NCBI RefSeq assembly: GCF_030936135.1
Contig: NC_082598.1
Coordinates: 49,258,347-49,322,346 of the forward strand
Origin: Gavia stellata
Taxonomy: Eukaryota; Chordata; Aves; Gaviiformes; Gaviidae
Reading direction: 5' to 3'
Length of the DNA stretch: 64,000 nucleotides
Part shown: piece by piece, positions 1-13,600 of the stretch
Layout of the letters: the number at the start of each line of letters is the position of its first letter
Position numbering within the stretch: the first letter of the stretch is position 1
The notes under the pieces: generated by a model
What the model saw: the letters and a program-made list of their open reading frames with translations, nothing else
What the model was told of the DNA's origin: nothing
The model's database searches: none
Made by a program: the position numbers and the translations under genes

Positions 1-638
1 TGATAAAGTTAAACAAATGTTACATTTTCATCCTAGCACATCAATAAACCTGAAGTTGTGAATGATGAACAGTAGATGCAAAGGGTATCTGTCCAGTTTC
101 TCCTGCAGCCAAAACCTGTTCTTGAGTGTACACTCAGCCCAGCACAACCTTAGTCTTCCCTAAGGTGGTGGCCCTGTGCCTGTTTTCAGCCTACAAGACC
201 CTGAGCCCAATAGCATTTAGCCAACATAGAGAAGAACAGAGGAACAGGGTGGCTGACTGAACCCAAAGGGAAAATGTGGTAGGCAGCAGATTTAGCTTAC
301 TCTACTCAAATTTTGGATCACTGCCCTGTCTGTCAGCACAATCCACATGGGAAAGTCTACTCCTGTCATGCTAAGAAGCAAAACTGTCCTTGGGCCAGGT
401 TTGGCCTATGCCTACCAGTTGGCCATGCCTGTTTTAACAGGTTATTTGGCTAACGTGCTTTTCTGAAATGCATGCAACTCAATACAGAGATACTTTATTG
501 CCTTAATTTAAGAAAGGATCTCAAATTTTAAAAAGGCAACATGTATTAGACATGCTATTACACTAGAAGACTCCAACATTTACACTATTACACAGAAATA
601 TACTTCTAAAATAAATACTTTGAGAAAAAAGGGCTGAG

Positions 639-673
639 CATGTGTGCACGCGTGCACACGGGGTATATAAAAG
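639..673 (+). promoter_or_regulatory. Alternating purine-pyrimidine palindrome followed by TATA-like box
   Basis: Positions 639-660 alternate pyrimidine and purine without a break. Positions 642-659 are a perfect 18-bp palindrome (GTGTGCACG and its complement) with a CGCG centre. Four bases later comes TATATAAAAG (664-673), a close match to the TATA consensus. Seen directly: the symmetry and the motif. Inferred only: any promoter activity. No convincing ORF or CpG island follows, so it may simply be a Z-DNA-prone simple sequence. Confidence 0.35.
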
Positions 674-1695
674 TTTCAGCACTAAAAGTTGAAATTGTTT
701 TTATGAGTAAACAACAATCTATTTTTTTTACTGAATAGTCTCATTTCATTAATTAAGTTTTGCCCATAAACTGATGACTGTACAGATCTTAGTGTCATGC
801 TTAAGCGATAACCTCTCTTTGGTGACCCAAATTTTGGTCTAAGTTGCTCAGACAATTTGAAAACTGGTATTCCTGTGTTTTCTCCCCTAATAATTCAGGC
901 TAATTTAAACTTAGTGCATGTGAAATAATAGGCTTTTTGCCTCATTAACAGTGTAAAATGGCAGGCTCTTACATCATGGTTAGAAAGGAGTCTGCAGTGC
1001 ACACCATATCTTGGGACAATGTTTTTTCATCTACAACAGAAGACTTCAAATTCATGAGGTACAGACATTTTAATATTTAAGAGATGTAGAATATAGCTAA
1101 CTACACTTCTCCAACAAACTTACAGTTCAGCTTTTCAGAGTCACAAAAGATGGCCTTTTTCAGTTTGTGTGGGAATAGAAGCATATAAATACATGTATTT
1201 TTGTTATCTATAAAAATCTGTATTTTCATCCCAAAAATACTGTCATGCAAGTGAACAATGTCACAACAACATCAAGAGTTTGCTTTTAAAAGTTGAGAGC
1301 AAAAAATTTAGCAAGTACAGTTTCTTTTCTTGAGCAGATTCTTTCATCATTGACATGCAAGGTTTCACACAGTCCAAGCTAGTTCTAGCACATTATTGAA
1401 ATGCTACAAGAGTTTTATTCATACTGTTTACAGGAACTCAAATAAAGCAAGGGTAATTAATCCACGCTCCCAGCCCAAGTTCATCAGTTTGAGAGCAAAT
1501 TTGGTACTGTGTTAGGGTAGTTTTTAACACAAAGCTTTTGTGAACTACCCTGAAGTCTTCTGATAATTTTATAAATTCAGTCAGGCCTAGGCTTAAGTAT
1601 GCGTGCACACACACACAGAGGCAGGAATTGACAATGTAGAGGCAGATGATTTGGACTGAAAAAAATGTTTTGTTTTGGAGGGGTTTTTTGAACTA

Positions 1696-1750
1696 CCAGA
1701 GCTACCTCATTGTATGAAGTTCTATCCCCAAGCCAGAGCTACCTCATTGT
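1696..1750. repeat. 18-bp direct repeat, period 37
   Basis: CCAGAGCTACCTCATTGT occurs at 1696-1713 and again at 1733-1750 without mismatch. This is a short local tandem duplication in the ARFIP1 intron. Confidence 0.8.
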
Positions 1751-4700
1751 GGTGTAAATTTCATGATCATTATCAAACTGGTGCAGAGGTTCAAGATGTT
1801 ACAACTTCTGCTCTCCTCCTTCAGAAGTTGATTGCTTAAATGAATCCCAAAAGTGATAGTAGGATCTTCCTATCCATAGCTTCATTCAGGTAACTTTAAG
1901 ATTAAATTTCCAGAAAAAGACCACTTAAACTGTCTGACACTGTACAAAGAAGCTCTACTATGAAGCCGCAATCAGCTAAGAGAAAAGAGAAGAAGCTGGA
2001 ACATCTGAAATCACCTGACTTCCCCTGCAAAAACACCTGCAATCACAGCTAAGAACTGGATGGCAAGTATTCACTTAAAGCCAAGTTCAAACCTAACCAG
2101 TTTTCCCATGAAAGAATCTCAGCCTTGCCCACTCCCGTATCCAGCCATTGATTCCTACTTCCACACTATGTTTCACCTTAGCCCTCTGTTGGCAAAACAT
2201 TCATGCAGTTATGTAGTCAGTTGGATCAGGGAACAAATCTAGATTAAAACTAACCAGACAACAACATATTTGCTTTAAGCTGGATCAGTTCCCCAATCTG
2301 ATTCTCTGCACAGCTGCAAAAACACTTTTGTAAGCACAACAGAGAAGGCAACGTAGGGGAAGGGGAATAGAGGATGAAGGGACCACTTCTTTTTTTGCAG
2401 CAAAGCCTTGAAGTGACTGTCAGACTACAGCACTAAAGGCCAACTCTTGAGCACTAAGCTGTAGCACCTATTCCAGTAAAGAAGCATTTGAAGATTTGCC
2501 TTTCGACTGAAGACTGTTAAAGGTATGCTGCTAAAATACAGGTTCCAGTGTATGACTAGCATGCCTGTCAAAAAGCCATCACATTTTACAGTTGGACATA
2601 ATTTAAAATCATTGTTCCTTGTTAATTACATACACCTATTTGTTCCTAATTATGAGCAGAGCAAGCACTCCATAATAGACTTGGCAAACTTAAGTCTCAA
2701 AACAAAACTGAACTTTGTGGATAAGCATAAAAAAAATGGGCCTGCCCTAAACAGAAGACCTAAGTTTCATATACAGAAGATACTGTAGGTTGGATTTCAG
2801 TTTTCACATTTCCTCTGGATGCTCTTAACATTTCATTTCTTCTTAAATATGGTCCTCTTCCCCCACCTCCCCCTGAATGTCATATTTTCCGTGGCACAGT
2901 AAGTACAGATTTCTTTACATCCTACTCATTCAGACTGTTTCAGCCATCTCAATGACCAAAAAGACTACCCCTATTCTAATCTTTCTGTCCGTTTATACCT
3001 CCTAACAACTATCATAATCCTTTCCCCTAGCTATGTTTATTTGAAGTTATTTGGTCTAAACCGTTCCATCATCTGGGTTTCCATTAGATTCCATATTGCT
3101 TTCATTTGTAGAAGCAAGCATTTAAACATCAAACTCCTGAAGTACAACTCACAGTAGTGCATTCAGTTTCTCTCTACACAGAAAGATTTGACATTTCTCA
3201 AGTGCATACATGAATAACAGTTTTTCCTTTCTCAAAAAGACGCCTTTTCAAAAATTTTTCAGCGGCAGAAACCTTAAGCTAAGAACAGGCCACCATCCTT
3301 ACTTAAAAAAAAAAATTAACTATCTGTAAGCTACAGATTTTGATTGCAGCTACTCTTATACTCATTACCCAATGCCACAAACTTCTACAGAACTCTGCCA
3401 GCTGGGGATAGCACCAATACAACTTTGCAGCAACATAAAAAAAAAAAATCAGTTCTAACTTCAAGATCAAATGCTATAATGGAAGTGATTAGAAATCTTG
3501 TATATCTTGGTTTTACAGACAGAAACTTGCAATCCCAGCTTTACTGTAATTCAGTTCTCTGAACTTTTGGGGGCTTTTAACTGAAATATTAACATATGAA
3601 CCCAGGAGAACAGGCACAAAGAGACTGCACGTGATGCCTTTTTTCCCCTAAACGTAGGGCCAGCTACATTATGGCTGTTTGGTAACATTTGCAGCAACAC
3701 AGACCAACCAGAGCCCACCAGCCAGTTAAACTGGCTTTATCGTTCCTTGCAGGGACAGCCTGAATCACTTCCTGGTTTTCCCTGCTCTCCTCATATGTCA
3801 CGCTTAACCTAATATGGGACAAAACTTTTGAGTGGGAACATAACTGAGTGCATCTAGTGGAGGTACATTTACAGAAAAACATCTATGATTCTGTTTTGTC
3901 ATTAATTTGCCAGGCAAAAAATATACAATTTATTTTTTTAAAATGTTCAATATTGGTCAGACTGTAAAAACATATTTATTGGGAGATAATCATGAACTGA
4001 TTTATCTAATCGAAAATTAAACCCTAAATTGCTTAATTGCTTTGCTATGGCAAGGTTTTATTACACAATTCTGTTTTCAATACAGAAGTGATAATAACAA
4101 CTAAGCTTGAGACTACACTGTACTACATCCTGTATCAACATATGCAAGACTTGAAGCCCAAAGGTTTACAATCTGCAACAGAAAAATGATACGGCTACCG
4201 TACCATTTTCTTACCTAAAAAGGCTTCTCCAATTAGACTCAGAACAAATATTAATTCACATCAGGATTCAGCCCCATGACAATACATTATTAATAAAGTT
4301 GATGATTAGAGATTTGCATGTTCTAGTATATCATAACATGAGCCTGGCAAGGCCATGCCTTGATATAATACTAACCCTCATTTGCCTTGTACACAACAAG
4401 CCTGCAACAACACAGGCTTTCTAAAACAGGCTACAAAAAGGCCCTTTGTGAGAGACTAAGTAAAACCAGTATTTTGTCCACCTGACCTTCGTTTATTTTG
4501 ATCTCCCACTCTATTAAATGGGCACCAACATGGTCCTGCGGATAGACACATGAAATAGCAAGTTCCTGTTACTAAGAATATAGTATCAATATAACCAGTA
4601 TAATTCCCTCCCCGGGACTACTGTAACAGCTTAACAATATCAGAATCACCCTTCCACTTGGGAGTTCAACATCATATACGGTCTTCAGTTTAAGTCATCT

Positions 4701-7445
4701 CCTAAACAGTGCACTACTCCCACAGCTGACGCAGCTATGTTACAGACACACTCATACAGCTGTACCCATTGTGCTCTTCCTCCCTTCTTTCTTCTCCTTC
4801 ATGTTAGGCACGTGCTGTATTTATAGATGTTTAAAATATGATGGATCATAGCAATTGTTATTATGTACCTTTGGAAAAAGTAGAACATCTGAGATTATTA
4901 AATCTAACTGAAATTAAAATCTAGTTCCTACACTTACTGATCCTATACTTATTGAGTTAATAGTCCTTTAAAATATAAGAAGTAATTGACTTAAGAGCAG
5001 TCACATACACTTTGTATGCAGCTAAAAATTAAAAGCAACGTTTATAATGGTTATACAGTTGTCTGGCAAATCAGTTGTGCATTACAATTTCTTAATACTA
5101 GCTGCAGGACAAGTATGAGGTCTAACAGGAGTTTCCCTCCATTGACATTAACAAAAAAAAAAAATGTTTGACACCAGAAAAAGGAATAAAGATGTCAGAT
5201 TGGTAAGAACTTCATCTCCCAGATAACCACTGCCTCCCACTACACCCCGGGAAGCATTCTGGGCAACAGAAGAACAAAAACTATCAGAGACAGAAGCAAG
5301 CTGGGAAAAAGTGCTCCTGAAATGAAAATTTAGGATTAGGATTAAGATTACATATTGTTTACTATGGAGAATCCTATACAATAAATAGAAAACACCAAAG
5401 TAAAGCTTACCTGAGTAAAGCTCTGAGTAGATAATTATATTTAAGCCAATATTTGACTGTAAAGGAAGTCCTTTCTATGGCTTATTTGGGAACAAAATTA
5501 TATACACTCTTTAGTAAATATTTTGACATCTCTAGTGTCAAAACTGAGAAATGTCAGCCAGTGATAAAAAGGCTTAAGCATGTGAAAGTCCCCTCTGTAT
5601 TAATCTAAAAGAAAAGGCAGGAAGGAAAAAACAATCTCTTTCAGAAGCAAAATTTATAGGCTGTGACTGCTAACAGGATGCTTGATCTAATTCAAGACTG
5701 TCACTAGGAAGACAACTTCATTAGTGTTCCCTAAATGATCTAATTTAATTTAAAAAAAAAATATGGAAACTTTTTTGTACAAGATGGAAATAAAATGCTT
5801 TCACTCCGAAGCTTTCCTATCTGTATAAACATAAATTGATCACTCTGTGATATGGTTAATGCAAACCAAGAGGAAGCAGGGTAAGTGTTATTTGCAACCA
5901 ATTTGAACTTAAGCATCAGAAGTCCTGTACAGATGTGAGCTGGAAGGATCAAACAATTTCAACAGAAGTATATTATATTAGTAGCAAACAACTTACTAGA
6001 AGATGAAAACAAAGGACAAAAAAGAAAAAAGGACACATTCAGCATACCCATTTTCAACCTAGCATAGTTTTAAAACTCAGTTCTTATGAGCATTTTCTAA
6101 TTTAAACATAAGAATCAGCATTTAGATTAGACTTCAGCTTGTTCAAAAGAGTAAATTTCAGTGTGGACTTTTTCAATTTGAAAGTTAATGGGCTACAAGT
6201 TCAGCAAGAACAACAAATGAAAGTCAGGGCAATACCAGTGTTTAATCATCTGATGATCTGGTTCATCAACTCTTAATGGCTATGTGATTCCAGACCCCTG
6301 GGCCTAATGCAGATGCCTATATGAAGTAACAGTGCTCAGGAGCTACATTTTTAGCATCTAATGTTTTGGAAACCAAAAGGTTTGTTGATTTTCTCCACTT
6401 TTTTTCTTCTCATCTGTTGAGAGTTCACGTTTCTTCCTGTCTTCCATCTTTATTCTAAGTAGCTGATGCAACTGCATATGTGATAATATAGTCAAGAATT
6501 CAGATTAATAATCAGTTTTAATTGGTTTAGCTTGTCCCCATGATTTTCGCTTAAAGTTTCCTCTTTCCATGCAAGGAGCATGGCTTGCTACTGTTGTCAT
6601 TTGGGGTCACTCCTGTATTCTCTGACATGCAGTTGTTACCTACTTTCAGATCTTTAAAATACATGAATTAGCGCATACTGAAAATGTTAATCTGCTACTA
6701 GATATGGACATACTGACAAACTGCTATCTTTTATGTAATTTTCGATCATATTTTCCTCTGTCTGAAGACATAGGAAATATAGTCCCAGATGAATATAACC
6801 ACTTCATTTACTATGAATATGAACAAAAATCAGAAAGACCATCATTTTTACATCTAATTAGAAGCAATTTAGAAGGACTCGTTTATCAAAGAAAGCACAG
6901 TTTGAAGTGTGTTCTGTATGGCAATTCTATTTTTGCCTGGGAGACAGAATAAGAGGGGGTAAGAATCCCATCATTAAGAGGGTATAGATGAAATGGTATG
7001 GTTGGAATAAACACATACGGAAAAAACCCTTCAAACCAACACTTCAAGAACCCTGTTTAGAATTAAGAAACTATGAGGGCATTAATTATAGGAAGTCGTA
7101 TTTCTCAGTTCAAGTTATTAGTTTAAAGAAAACTTAATTTTGAAGAAGCCTTTTCACAGCTTTCTCACTTTCTTTGTGCAAATCCTCCCTGACAGTGTTG
7201 TCAAACGTAAGTATTACTTTGAATCTTAAATCAGTAATTATATGACTCATTTAACCATTAAATGCAATAAACTGGAAAAGTAATGGTTTTCCAAACTTGA
7301 AACCCCCCATATCAACAAGAAACTTACTGCCATAATGTTTGCCATTTGTAGCTGGAGCAGCTTGATTAGGGACTAAAGTATTTCTAGCAAAGCAGGAACT
7401 TATAGGACAAAACTCTTGAACATAACATCACAAGTTGTAGCTTAC

Positions 7446-7620
7446 CTTATTTTCTTCCAAAAATTTCAATTTGATAGATACATCATTACGCATTTTGTCG
7501 TATTTCTCTTTATGCACTTGAAACAGTTGCTGTGATTGCTCAATCTTTGGCAGAGTGTTTGCATCACGAGGGCCCAGATTCAGCTCTTCTAGGTCTGTTC
7601 GATAGGCATCATATTCAATC
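7446..7620 (-). CDS. ARFIP1: ARFIP1 exon: BAR domain, middle and distal helix
   Basis: 175 nt (one base completing a split arginine codon plus 58 codons). The translation starts [13 protein letters not shown] and ends K-L-K-F-L-E-E-N-K. Acceptor cttctcag and donor AAG/gtaagc are both strong. The E-Y-D-A-Y-R segment and the long charged helix are characteristic of the arfaptin BAR fold. The phase fits the exon at 10651-10808 (AG/G). The following exon should begin with V-K-V-L-type sequence outside the window. Confidence 0.95.
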
Positions 7621-10600
7621 CTGAGAAGAAAGAGGAAAAAAAAAATCTAAAGGCAAAGTGTCTCAAAACAGAACTCACAGATGGGGCCAAGTACAATAGA
7701 AGATGAACAAGAGTCAAGTATGGAAAAAATAAAAAACCCGGGCAAGTTTTTTTCCCCCTCCTCCTATTCATCAAGCAAAACCACCCTTAAGTACATTGCA
7801 TAAAGATGCTTCAACAAGTACCCTCCCTCTTCTGTTCCTGTCTCAGCCACATGCTCCCAATCCTCTGTTTTGCACTGTCTTCAGTGGTCAGAGCCTCTCC
7901 TGGGACACCTCAGCTTATTAACCCAGATAAAGCTGGTAAATCTTTTTTCAGGTTATTCTGCTGTTGAATCAGTTCAGTGAAGAGTTTGTGCTGAGAGCAA
8001 GAGAAGCACCAAGAGCAGGACATTCCCTTTAAGCAGTTGTTTGAGCAACGGGTCACTTCCACCAAACTCTGTCCCAAGGCTCTTTCAGCATGCTCTAGGC
8101 TTCCCTGTATACATTTACTGGAACAGTTTTATAGTTCTTCCACAAATAGTTTTGTGAGAACTTGTCTGCCCTAAAAAACAGGCTGCAAAAAGATGATGCA
8201 TTATTCATATTCTACTGAGGGCCTATCTTACTTCCCTAGGAAAGTCAGAGTCTCTGGATCAGTAGCACCACTGAAGAGAAAGGTAAGGGAAGAGAAAGAC
8301 AGAAGGTTAAGACTAACAGCCAGCTAAGTATTTAAGCTAACTCTGCACCAAAGGTATATATCCCACTTTTAGATCAGACAGATGAAAAGTATTTTCTAGT
8401 TTACTCTTGTTCTCTCCAAATTATCTATCCTGGATACTGCTAGCAAAAGCAAAATTGATGTTATGGTATAGGCTCTTGCTTGCAGATACCTGACAATTTT
8501 TTAATTGAACAGCTATCTTCCTATACCATGATTTATTTAAAAAGTTATAAATCTCCTGAAATTCTTCCATATTAGACTGTACCATTTTATTACATGAACA
8601 CAGATGAACCAGTCATACCTTCTTTCTCATTTTAATGGAAAAAATCAAAATGTCTTAAAAGTATTTTTTAACACAGCAGGAAGTTTAAATATTCAGTTTT
8701 GTCTTCAAAAACTTTGAAGTAATTTTTTTTTTTCCAAGAAAAGTTTATTTAAGTTAAGCTTTCTATTAATCAACATATAGCATTTATAAGTGGAAAAAGC
8801 ACCTAGGGAATGTTAGCAGTTTAAAGATTGTATCACTAAATTAATCTTCTGCTTTCCAGTGTTACATACAAGTCTACCGAACAGTGGATCCTTGCCAGAT
8901 AAACTATTTTTATATTGTAAAACATTATTGCAAGTGGATGAAACAAATGTAGTAACAGCCTCTAACTTTTTTCTTCCTCCTCTTATGCCGCATGTGCTCC
9001 TTTGTTCACAGCCATCTAGCACCTGACCAGGTGAAGCAACAGACAATAGCCAGAAATCACTCCAAGGTCATAGGCAGCCCTGCCCAAAGCCTCACTCTTC
9101 CTTCCATACTTCTTTGTAGCTTTCAAATAATGGAACCTAGCATATCAGCATGTGATAGATGACAATTTTAGTGGAACAAACCAACCTATTCCTGGCTTTT
9201 CAAATATGCTTTCTCACAGACATTTCTAAAACTGGAAACAAATCAGGATTAAAAACTGGTTATAAAAAGCAACTTTTCAGTTGGTATAATGGCTCCAAAA
9301 TAAAATACAACCTTTTCAGAGGTAAAAGGAGTAATATTCACAGGACTTTTCCTGATTCTCATTGCCACTATGATTCAGGCTTTATTGAAAGTGTTTATGA
9401 CTTAATTCCAAAAAGGAAACAAACCACTAGAGAGTTGACAGAAGAGGGGAAACAGATGAACATTGAAGTGCAACTGGAGACAGCGAAAAAGAGGCACAGA
9501 AATAAACATGACCTATTTTCACATTGTAAAATGATGGATTGGCTATGTAAGTGAAGAACCTTTGTAATTTATTTGCCTTATTGAAAAGGCAAAATACTTG
9601 CCATGAACAGAAAGGGAAAGTAACAAAGGTATTTCAGGAGGCAAGAACCATATATTGAAAATGACTGGCAAGAGCAGTCGTAGCAGATGTATTTTGTATA
9701 AATTTCAAGGGGATACCTGGAAAATGTGTGAACCGATTTTTTTTTAAATAGTGTCAAAAAGAAAGCAATACATTATATTCATATTAATTCTGCCTTTCAG
9801 CCCTTTTGAAAGTTTACCTAAATATCAAAACAGTAGCTTACTATTTTGCTTATAAATAAGCATTAGAACAGAACAATTAAAAAGGGGGGGGGGGGGGGGG
9901 GAGAGGAGGACTTCTAAACTCAAGCAGTTTGCAATTTTTGACCTAAAAAAAAAAAAATCACAAAAAATTGTATGTATAAACTACATCCTTGGGCAAATTA
10001 AAAGAAACACACTTTATCCTATTAAGTGAAAGAAAGTCAGAATGGAACCAAGCATCAGAAAAGACCACAAGTCCAAACCCTGGCAGCAGAAGGGAACCTG
10101 GCTTCAGAGTACTATGCCACATCTGAAAGTAACATTCTCAAGGGCAGGAAACCCATTATCTACTACTAGATGTTATTCACTCACTAAGAAATCTCTTCCC
10201 CCCCCCCCCCCCCCCCCTTTCTGACCAAGCCTGCAACTGCTGCATAAAAACTGAAGTGTGAATTGCACATATTGTGCATCAACAGAAGCACAAGATTAAA
10301 TGTTTTTCAGTCAAAGAGATTATTTTACCTGTTACAATGTAGCTGGATAAAAGGGTTAATCTTGCACTGTCACACTGCTTAGAAAGCCACCTTAATCTAG
10401 TATGCAGGGAAAAATAGGTATAACTACTTCTAGAGCTAACACGTAAAATTAAGTCTGTAACAGAACATTTACAAAACATTTGAAGATATGTGCAATGAGG
10501 TAGTTAACTGTAAATCCTAATTATATGAGAGTTGTGTTATAAGGTATTTATCTGACAGGTTAGTCACTCAAATACAAGGACTAAGCTGATACGAAGTCTG

Positions 10601-13600
10601 TTTCCTGAAGATTAGTTTGTAATGAAAATAGCTAGACATAGAATAGCTACCTGGCACTTTCATACTGTTTCACAGTCAATAATGTATCCTCAATTGTTTT
10701 ATTCACCAATGTATTCACACTGGCAATAAAAAAGTTAATAGCCCCGAGAAGAGTTTCTCCATTTTTAGCTAGAAGTTTCTGCGTATCTGCATTGTAGCCA
10801 AACTCCTCCTATAAACAAAAAGCAGAGAAAACAAAACTGTAGATCATTTAAAAATCATAACATTCATCAGCAACTACATAAAAAAAATACAAACACACAG
10901 CTGTGACAATTCTTTCATTTTTGTTTGGGTATGGTTATGATTAAACAGATATGATTTCAACACAATATTCAGTTCACAGTTTTTATGAAATCTCTCTGCC
11001 ATCAGTAAACCACGGCTTGCAATTTTGTTACTACACATGATATTAAATCTTATTTTATAATGTGATTTTTTCTGCATTCAGAAGTCTTGAATGTTACTTA
11101 GAAGTAAGTTCTAATGTAATCTTCACATTGTCATTCAGCAGGGTTTTAACCCAGCATCTCTCATGTGGTTGTCCAGGTAATGCTTTAATACCAACAGACA
11201 CAACACTACATTAAATAAAGTAATTAACTAAATTCACAAGACACACAGCATTAATTAGCTATTCAGTTTTATTCTTACATTCTGGAAAAGAGCACTGCAA
11301 AAAGCCCCAACATCTATCACAGTTTAATAGGCTGTAAATAATTGAAGAGCAGAGCATTATAATGGATAGCAAATAAAAATTGTAACATAGCTCAGCCATA
11401 AATTTTAAAAGGACAAGGGTGAAATTATTTCCAAGACATTTCAGTCACATTTGGATATATATTTGTTCGTGTCTTTTTGTTAACAGCAGTGTAAGCTCTG
11501 ACCAAGGCTGCAAAGATTTTCCTAATGCATGGATGCCAAACCAGTCCAATTGTTGTATTTATGTCATCCATATGGCATCTTCATATTCTGCAGATGGGAG
11601 TTCTCACAAAAGAGTACAATCTCTGGTTGTAATGGCTGTAAAACACGCTAGGTTCATATTTGGAACTTGGTCTTTTTAGTCTTGCACACTGCCAACAACT
11701 GACTCAGAAGTGCTGTATTCTCCCAGTTTCCTTTCATCTGTCTAGAACACAAACTCCAAAGCCAAATGATATTTCATGTTAACATTAATGACTTCACAAG
11801 GGTAAGGGTAATGGGCAATGGTAAGGGAAGAATCCTCTGGAAAAGGAGGTACAGTGGAAGTGAGCAATGTGAAGGAGAAGAAAAAAGAAAGAGAACTTAA
11901 GGCAAGTTTTCATGAGCTAAGCTCTGTAAACACCGCTAAAGATCTGTCGCCTTTGCTTTGCACAGCTCCATGGGTGTGCAAAGCAGTCAGCCAAATCACT
12001 ACAGACCTTGCTGAAATCAAAAAAGTCTTTTTTCAGCTGGTTTTGCTCTAACATTGCCAGCTACACAGTAACACAAGTGCTAGCACAGGGAAGAAATAGG
12101 AGCATACAGGCAGAGACAACAGCAGTAGGACTGTCCCTTTCAGCAGTGTTTAGTCCTCTCTCTTTTCCCTCCTGCAGGCAAGACTGCAATTACTTTTCCA
12201 GCTGGTCCTCTGACCCAGATCAAAGACCCAAATGAGCAACACTACCAATTCAAAGGAGGGGGACAAGAAGGATGACACTGCAGTGGCTTGCAGTACTAAG
12301 TAACATGCTAGCCACCGATGCTGTCCTTCTACTGGTTCATACAGTTTCACATAAAAACTTTCGAGTATTGTCCATGACCTCTGCGGATACTTCTTCTGAA
12401 ACAGACAGGAAATCCTTCCTGTATCAAGAGTTTACACTCAGTTCATACTCTATCAATTAAAATTGGAATTCATCTGTCTATATAATTAAAGGCATATGAA
12501 CCTGGAACCAGGAGTTATCTTTGTATCCAAAAGAGAAACAGCAAAACATTCACATTAAGTAGTACCTCTGCAGATACCACACTGAGATCTCATTTTTATA
12601 TTATGTATAAAATAAGAAATATTACATTAAGAAGTGGTGTGGGTTTTGTGGTTTTTTTGTTGTTTTTTTTTTTTTTTAAAAAAAAACTTATACTGTTATC
12701 ATGTTAAACACTGAAGACTACCTGTTCAGTCTTTCAGTCTTGCACAAGTTTTAGAGGCAACAATGCCACCCAAAACATCCAAGAAGAATAGGCCAGACTA
12801 CAGATGGCAATACAGTATAGATTAAACGAAGGGGAAACACCAAAGAGGAAAGAGACAAACATCAGGCAAGTCTCCAAGAGGCAAAGGTTAGATAACTTTT
12901 ATTACAGCAGCAGAAACCTTTATTTGATTTTCATCAAGAGCCCCATTCAATAATCTACACAAGACATGAATGACTGAAACAAATTCCAAGACCAGTACAA
13001 GATACTGAAAGAACCTGGAAGAACAGTATTCCCATTAGAAGTTACAAGCTATTCACGGAACAAGAAACATTCATTAAACAAGAGCATGATGCCAGATTTA
13101 ATTCAAGGTTCAGAAGAAACATCCAGCTTCAGCACATACTTCATAACAATCACTAAGTTCTGCCACAAACCACATGCCCACAGTCATGTCAAGAGTAAAC
13201 TGATTATTAAAAACTTCTTTTAACAGATTATTTACTTTCTTAGCTGCTAGAAAGGCTCTACTTTCACAGATTTTCATCTGTCAGACTGTAATATTAAAAA
13301 TTCCTGTACTCCAGTGCAGGAGTCTCAAATTTTTTCCGCTATCAGTTAAGTTTCCTCTGTGCAAGCATGAACTCCACATCCTCCCTTAAAACTCAACGGG
13401 AATAGACAATCATGAAAAGGGAAAAACAAACAGACAGAGGTTTTAAGTTTAATAATCACAAAGATAATTGGGGCTGTTTCAGCAGCTATGTTTTAGGGAA
13501 TCATTAAGCCCCTTAATACTGGTTTTCCAAAGGATCAGTAGCAGTATCAAACTGCTTTAACTTTGGAAGTACAGAACAATCAATGTAGAAGCAAGCCAGC

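Larger units (their letters stand above)
1..7445 (-). other. ARFIP1: ARFIP1 last intron (partial)
   Basis: AT-rich intron downstream of the 7446-7620 exon. I looked for the arfaptin C-terminal exon (about 51 residues ending in a W-L-E-E-Q type tail in vertebrates) on the minus strand and did not find it, so the intron appears to continue past the left edge. It contains a Z-DNA-prone palindrome with a TATA-like box at 639-673, an 18-bp direct repeat at 1696-1713 and 1733-1750, and scattered A/T tracts. Open frames here, such as 6704-6952, have AT-driven composition and no recognisable domain. Confidence 0.7.
7621..10650 (-). other. ARFIP1: ARFIP1 intron
   Basis: About 3.0 kb. It contains the G18 (9884-9901) and C20 (10198-10217) tracts and a plus-strand open frame of about 130 codons (9159-9554) with no recognised domain. 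Nothing else could be identified. Confidence 0.85.

Noticed and set aside
1-7445. Search for the final ARFIP1 coding exon
   Set aside because: No minus-strand segment matched the arfaptin C-terminus with an acceptor. The exon is most likely beyond the left edge.
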